Program-made: the position numbers and the translations under genes
From: Flavobacterium sp. ACN6
GTDB taxonomy: Bacteria > Bacteroidota > Bacteroidia > Flavobacteriales > Flavobacteriaceae
NCBI RefSeq assembly: GCF_002304005.1
Contig: NZ_MRCQ01000011.1
Coordinates: 114,824 to 178,823, forward strand
Direction: 5' to 3'
Length of the DNA stretch: 64,000 bases
Shown: piece by piece, positions 59,996-64,000 of the stretch
Layout of the letters: every line of letters starts with the position of its first letter
Position numbering within the stretch: position 1 is the first letter of the stretch
Notes under the pieces: model-generated
Database searches by the model: none
Seen by the model: only the letters and a program-made list of their open reading frames with translations
Told to the model about the DNA's origin: nothing

Positions 59996-60634
59996 TTATA
60001 TTTTTCCCAATTTTGCCATTACAAAAAGTATCAAAATCGGAATCGCAAGCAGGATTACCATATAAGTTTGATCTGTAAATAAAGACGGCTGTTTTATCAA
60101 AGTAATCAAATAACCGCCTATAGCACCTCCAAAGTGTGCTGTGTGTCCAATATTATCATTTTTGGCGCGCATTCCGTAAATAGAATACAATAAATATAAA
60201 ATTCCGAAAATATATGCGGGCATCGGAATTATAAAAAATATTCCGAGCATCATGTCAGGCTGCAGTAATATTGCTGAATATAAAACGCCGGTTACAGCTC
60301 CAGAAGCTCCAACAGCGCGATAACTATAATCGTTTTTATGAAATAACATGGTGAGGAGATTTCCAAAAATCAAACTTCCAAAATAAATAAGAATAAAAGA
60401 AAAAGCATGAAGCCAGCCTATAACAACTGGTGCAAAAAAGTAAAGCGTCAGCATATTAAATATTAAATGCATCATATCTACATGCAGAAAACCAGAAGAT
60501 AACATTCTAATTTGTTCTCCGGAACGAATACTTCCTACATGAAACTCATACTTTCTAAAAAAAGAAAGATCATTAAAACCTTTGTAACTAATAACAACGT
60601 TGGCAACGATAATCCCTACTAAAATGATATTCAT
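59996..60634 (-). CDS. Rhomboid-family intramembrane serine protease
   Basis: 212 residues with six membrane segments. The catalytic dyad is present: Ser111 in GASGA (109-113) and His167 in HTAHFGGAIGG, with the L1 HxxxN (HVDMMHLIFN) typical of the family. Cleaves substrates inside the membrane. It is divergent from the acyltransferase gene at 60746. The gene is a standalone member of the GlpG-like short class. Confidence 0.93.
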   Translation of the reverse strand: MNIILVGIIVANVVISYKGFNDLSFFRKYEFHVGSIRSGEQIRMLSSGFLHVDMMHLIFNMLTLYFFAPVVIGWLHAFSFILIYFGSLIFGNLLTMLFHKNDYSYRAVGASGAVTGVLYSAILLQPDMMLGIFFIIPMPAYIFGILYLLYSIYGMRAKNDNIGHTAHFGGAIGGYLITLIKQPSLFTDQTYMVILLAIPILILFVMAKLGKI

Positions 60635-60724
60635 AAAATATAATTATTGTGAATTGTAAATATACAGATTCTAAAACATAAGTTCGGCAGAAAGCAAAAT
60701 ATCAATCATTAATCATTTTTAATT

Positions 60725-60732
60725 TATATTTG
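60725..60732 (+). promoter_or_regulatory. -7 promoter box of the acyltransferase gene
   Basis: TATATTTG fits TAnnTTTG, 13 bp before the ATG at 60746, again implying a very short leader. No -33 TTG at the usual distance. Confidence 0.5.
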
Positions 60733-60745
60733 TAAAAAAAATTCC

Positions 60746-61618
60746 ATGCAGTTTCTCGTTTATATTTTAGCCTTCCCATTACTTTGGCTGATCTCTATAT
60801 TACCTTTTCGATTATTTTACTTATTCTCAGATTTCGTATATTTTCTAGTATACAGAGTAATAGGATATCGCAAAAAAGTAGTGCGCGAGAATCTGGCGCT
60901 TACTTTACCTCATTTAAGTGATGCTGAGAGGAAACAAATAGAAAAGAAATTCTACAAACATATGTGCGATATGTTTTTAGAAATGATTAAAACTATGAGT
61001 ATTTCTCCAGAAGAAATGGAAAAGAGATTTCATGTAACGAATATTGATCTGGTTTTGGATTATGCTAAAAAAGGAAAAAGTGTAATTCTTGTGGCTTCAC
61101 ATTATGCAAGTTATGAGTGGCTTTTGACCATTAACCCAAAAATTGGTTTTAAAGGAATTGCAGTTTATAAAAAACTTGCCAATCCTTATTTTGATAAATT
61201 GATTCGAAACATTCGTTCAAAATACAATACAGAAATGATTGAAACCAGAAAAGCAATTCCCACAATGGCCCAAAATCAGCGCGACGGAATTTTAAGCATG
61301 TATGGTTTAGCAAGTGACCAGTCGCCTAAATTGGACCGCATTTTTCATTCAATGAAATTTTTAGGTATTGAAGTTCCCGTGCATACTGGAGCCGAAATGC
61401 TGGCCAAAAAATACGACTTGAGTGTTATAATGGTAAAGGTTAAAAAAGTGGCAAGAGGATATTATGAAGCGACTTTTCTTCCTATTGCTGATAATCCGAA
61501 AGAATTTAATGATTTTGAAATAACAGAGAGATATTTAAACGAAGTCGAAAAACAGATTCTTGAAACTCCAGAATTCTATTTATGGACACACAAAAGATGG
61601 AAACACCGCGTTAAATAA
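60746..61618 (+). CDS. Lipid A biosynthesis-type (LpxL/HtrB) acyltransferase
   Basis: 290 residues. One N-terminal membrane helix (LVYILAFPLLWLISILPFRLFYLF) and the LpxL/HtrB acyltransferase domain: catalytic HYASYEW (H-x4-E motif), GIAVYKKLANPYFDKLIRNIRSKYNTEMI, DQSPK and FYLWTHKRWKHR at the end. It adds a secondary acyl chain to a lipid A precursor at the inner membrane. Bacteroidota usually carry one such late acyltransferase. Confidence 0.92.
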   Translation: MQFLVYILAFPLLWLISILPFRLFYLFSDFVYFLVYRVIGYRKKVVRENLALTLPHLSDAERKQIEKKFYKHMCDMFLEMIKTMSISPEEMEKRFHVTNIDLVLDYAKKGKSVILVASHYASYEWLLTINPKIGFKGIAVYKKLANPYFDKLIRNIRSKYNTEMIETRKAIPTMAQNQRDGILSMYGLASDQSPKLDRIFHSMKFLGIEVPVHTGAEMLAKKYDLSVIMVKVKKVARGYYEATFLPIADNPKEFNDFEITERYLNEVEKQILETPEFYLWTHKRWKHRVK

Positions 61619-61627
61619 CAATCCAAA

Positions 61628-61668
61628 AAAATCCGAAAAGCAGTATTTGTTTTTCGGATTTTCTTTTT
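61628..61668 (+). terminator. Terminator after the acyltransferase gene
   Basis: AAAATCCGAAAA (61628-61639) and TTTTCGGATTTT (61651-61662) form a perfect 12-bp stem followed by CTTTTT. Confidence 0.85.
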
Positions 61669-61763
61669 AAATAGTGACTTGAAAACGCTAAAACAACCTT
61701 CGGAAGGGCTTTTGATGTGTTTTTGTAATGATTTTTTTAGACTGATAAAAAAGGGAAACGATA

Positions 61764-61771
61764 TAAATTTG
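61764..61771 (+). promoter_or_regulatory. -7 promoter box of the glucanase gene
   Basis: TAAATTTG fits TAnnTTTG exactly, 41 bp before the ATG at 61813. Confidence 0.5.
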
Positions 61772-61812
61772 AAGTTCTCTACTTATCGTAAAAAACCGCA
61801 AAATCATTAACC

Positions 61813-63297
61813 ATGATCACAAAATTACATTTTACAGTTTTAGTACTGTTTCTACATTGCTGTATCTTTGCACAGAGTCCAAAACGAGGTATCGCTTATG
61901 GATATCATTCGGAGGCAGATATGCTGGCAATAAAGCCCGGCCTTTCTTGGTGGTATAACTGGTCTCCAGAACCTGACGCCGCTTTAAATGCCAATTATGC
62001 ATCACTCGGAGTTGAATTTGTCCCAATGGCATGGGGAAAAATCAGCGATGTGCAGGTTCAGGATTTCATCAATAAAATAAAACCTGGAGCAAAATATCTT
62101 CTCGCTTTTAATGAACCAAACTTTAACGACGGCGCCAGATTAACGCCTCAAGAAGCGGTTAATGCCTGGGTAAATATTGAAAAAATAGCCGCAGCAAAAA
62201 ATCTGGAAATTGTCAGCGCCTCGCCAGCTTATAACGGACCTGAAAATTACGGAGGCATTTCTGACCCTGTGGTTTGGCACAACCAGTTCTTTCAATTATG
62301 TCCCAACTGCAAAGTCGATTATATCGCTTTTCATACCTATGATGCCACTGCTGGATCTGTAATTGGAGTTACGGGACTTTTAAAGAAATTTAACCGCCCG
62401 CTTTGGATTACTGAGTTTTCAAATAGAGTAATTCAGTCGGCTGCAGATAAAACGGCATTCATGAAGCAAATTTTGACCAGCTTTGAAAATGATCCTGATA
62501 TATTTCGCTATTCTTGGTTTTCTGGAAGAGTAAATTCTGCGTGGAAAGACATGGCCGAAAATCCATTATTGGCACCAGAAAGCGGTATTCTAAGACCTAT
62601 CGGAACTGAATATATCAATGTACCCTACACCACAAAAAAAATAACGGTTCCGGCTCGTATCGTGGCAAATAAACATTACAGAAGAAAAGGAACTGGCTTA
62701 CAAGCTACTACAGATTCTAATACAGGACAAAATGTTTGCTTTATTGAAGAGGGAGACTGGAACGAATTTATGCTGCATGTTCCAGATGCTGGAACTTATA
62801 ATTTGACTTTCAGAGTGGCTTCTTACACTAATGCTGGTAAGTTTGATATACTAGTAAATGATGTTGTGGTAAAAACAGACGAGACATTTCCAGCCACTGG
62901 CGGTTATCAAACTTTTGCTGATAAAATTGTAAATGCTGTTGCATTGCCAAAAGGCGAAGTGTACTTGAAAATTAAATTCAAGTCAAACGATTTTAATTTC
63001 AACTATATTGATGTTGCGGTTGCTAATCTCGGTGTTGGAGAATCGGAACTTGAAAAAGATAGTTTTACAGTGTATCCAAATCCAGTAAAAAGTCAATCGA
63101 TTCTTCATATCAAATCAACTGAAACAGAATCTGTAAAATTGAAAATTATAGACATGAATGGAAACATCATTTTTTCTTCTGATTCTTATTTTACCAATCA
63201 AGATATTAAAATTGGCGATAAATTACCAAAAGGGGTTTATGTGGTAAATGCTGTTTATGGAAAGGAAAAAAAATCGGTTAAGATTATTAAAAACTAA
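61813..63297 (+). CDS. Secreted GH128 beta-1,3-glucanase with carbohydrate-binding domain and T9SS tail
   Basis: 494 residues. Signal peptide (ending IFAQ), a glycoside hydrolase family 128 domain at about 23-265 (KRGIAYG, WWYNWSP, acid/base Glu101 in AFNEPN, HTYD, nucleophile Glu201 in WITEFS), a CBM6-like beta-sandwich at about 272-405 (IEEGDWNEFMLHVPDAGTYNLTFRVAS), and a C-terminal T9SS type A sorting domain (VYPNPVKSQSILHIKSTETES...KGVYVVNAVYGKEKKSVKIIKN). It should be secreted across the outer membrane and attack fungal or algal beta-1,3-glucan. Confidence 0.9.
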   Translation: MITKLHFTVLVLFLHCCIFAQSPKRGIAYGYHSEADMLAIKPGLSWWYNWSPEPDAALNANYASLGVEFVPMAWGKISDVQVQDFINKIKPGAKYLLAFNEPNFNDGARLTPQEAVNAWVNIEKIAAAKNLEIVSASPAYNGPENYGGISDPVVWHNQFFQLCPNCKVDYIAFHTYDATAGSVIGVTGLLKKFNRPLWITEFSNRVIQSAADKTAFMKQILTSFENDPDIFRYSWFSGRVNSAWKDMAENPLLAPESGILRPIGTEYINVPYTTKKITVPARIVANKHYRRKGTGLQATTDSNTGQNVCFIEEGDWNEFMLHVPDAGTYNLTFRVASYTNAGKFDILVNDVVVKTDETFPATGGYQTFADKIVNAVALPKGEVYLKIKFKSNDFNFNYIDVAVANLGVGESELEKDSFTVYPNPVKSQSILHIKSTETESVKLKIIDMNGNIIFSSDSYFTNQDIKIGDKLPKGVYVVNAVYGKEKKSVKIIKN

Positions 63298-64000
63298 CAG
63301 CTATTTTGTTCCATCGGAACATTTCATTGGTACAAAATTATAACGTTATCCTATTTTATGTTCCGTAGAAACGTTTGATTCACATCATTTTTTAACAATC
63401 TGAATATCAAACGTTCCTACGGAACGTGTAAATGAGGCTGGCAATTTTTTTTCTACCGATGAAACATTCCTATGGAATGATAACTTCACGTGAAAAACTA
63501 AAGAGCTAATTTCGGGCTTTCATAAAAAATAAATACAATCTCAAAATGGAGACATCGCATTTAATAATCTTCATATTTTGTTCCATCGGAACATTTCATC
63601 GGTAGAAAATTATAACGTTATCCTATTTTTCGTTCCGTAGGAACGTTTGATTCACATCATTTTTTAACAACCTGAATATCAAACGTTCCTACGGAACGTG
63701 TAAATACGGCTGGCAATTTTTTTTCTACCGATAAAACATTCCAACGGAATGATAACTTAACGCGAAAAACTACAGAGCTAATTTCAGGCTTTCATAAAAA
63801 ACAAATAAAGTCTCAAAAATGGAGACATCTTTTCTAGTAGTCTAAATATTTTGTTCCATCGGAACATTTCATTGGTAGAAAATTATAATGTTAGCGTATT
63901 TTTCGTTCCTTAGGAACGTTTGATTCACATCATTTTTTAACAATCTGAATATCAAACGTTCCTACGGAACGTGTAAATGAGGCTGGCAATTTTTTTTCTA
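63298..64000. repeat. Tandem array of structured 272-bp repeats, running off the window
   Basis: Units begin at 63302, 63574 and 63847 (272 and 273 bp, third one cut at 154 bp). Each has a GTTCC-ATC-GGAAC palindrome, outer inverted arms built on CATCGGTAGAAAA/TTTTCTACCGATG, and an inner arm CGTTCCGTAGGAACGTTTGAT whose exact complement follows about 27 bp later (unit 2: 63631-63651 and 63678-63698). Units 1 and 3 have single changes in the left inner arm only. No ORF of note. Confidence 0.88.

Noticed and set aside
63298..64000. CRISPR array as explanation of the tandem repeats
   Set aside because: Units are about 272 bp with near-identical content throughout; there are no short repeats with unique spacers and no cas genes.

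Overview
The window is chromosomal DNA from a member of the Bacteroidota, most likely a Flavobacterium or close relative. The evidence is an AT-rich sequence, many copies of the phylum-specific -7 promoter element TAnnTTTG, two SusC/SusD pairs, two ECF sigma/FecR pairs, a hybrid-two-component-type regulator with periplasmic propeller, LytTR and HxlR regulators, and a secreted glucanase with a type IX secretion (T9SS) sorting tail. I see no rRNA, tRNA, insertion sequence, prophage or CRISPR array.

Layout. 1-5.2 kb: a truncated regulator gene, a DUF1349 protein, an AraC/acetyltransferase/hydrolase cluster, a SnoaL-like protein divergent from an HxlR regulator, and the decayed 3' end of a zinc alcohol dehydrogenase. 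5.2-7.4 kb: a membrane LytTR regulator and a membrane acyltransferase with direct repeats between them. 7.8-11.5 kb: an iron locus (siderophore receptor plus PepSY membrane protein) behind a Fur-box-like palindrome. 11.5-11.8 kb: a repeat island bounded by 19-bp inverted repeats. 11.8-17 kb: a repeat-containing lipoprotein divergent from an ECF sigma/FecR/TonB transducer operon. 17.2-20.4 kb: HxlR, OB-fold, DUF5777, cytochrome c-type lipoprotein, YceI and a thioesterase-like gene. 20.5-36.1 kb: a long minus-strand locus of ECF sigma, FecR, SusC, SusD, TlpA-like redoxin, alpha/beta hydrolase, DsbD and M16 peptidase. 36.3-41.1 kb: an orphan histidine kinase, an aspartyl-protease-like protein and an OmpR-type two-component pair. 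41.4-47.2 kb: a porin, Dabb and cupin proteins, an aldo/keto reductase, an AraC regulator and an iron-containing alcohol dehydrogenase. 47.3-57.9 kb: a second SusC/SusD locus with a fused phosphodiesterase-like/alkaline phosphatase enzyme and an HTCS-type regulator that has lost its phosphorelay residues. 58-63.3 kb: a Rid-like protein, Crp/Fnr regulator, SIMPL protein, rhomboid protease, lipid A-type acyltransferase and GH128 glucanase. 63.3-64 kb: 272-bp tandem repeats running off the end.

Working together. Three outer-membrane uptake or signalling systems are each paired with their own regulator: Fur-like for siderophore, sigma/FecR for the 20-36 kb locus, and the pseudo-HTCS for the phosphatase locus. 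The most unusual items are that HTCS-like protein (His to Ala in the H box, no receiver Asp, degenerate ATPase) with matching direct repeats in front of its neighbouring susC, the two-enzyme phosphate-releasing fusion beside it, and the SusCD locus combining two thiol-redox proteins with an M16 metallopeptidase. All functional assignments are from reading motifs by eye; no database search was run.
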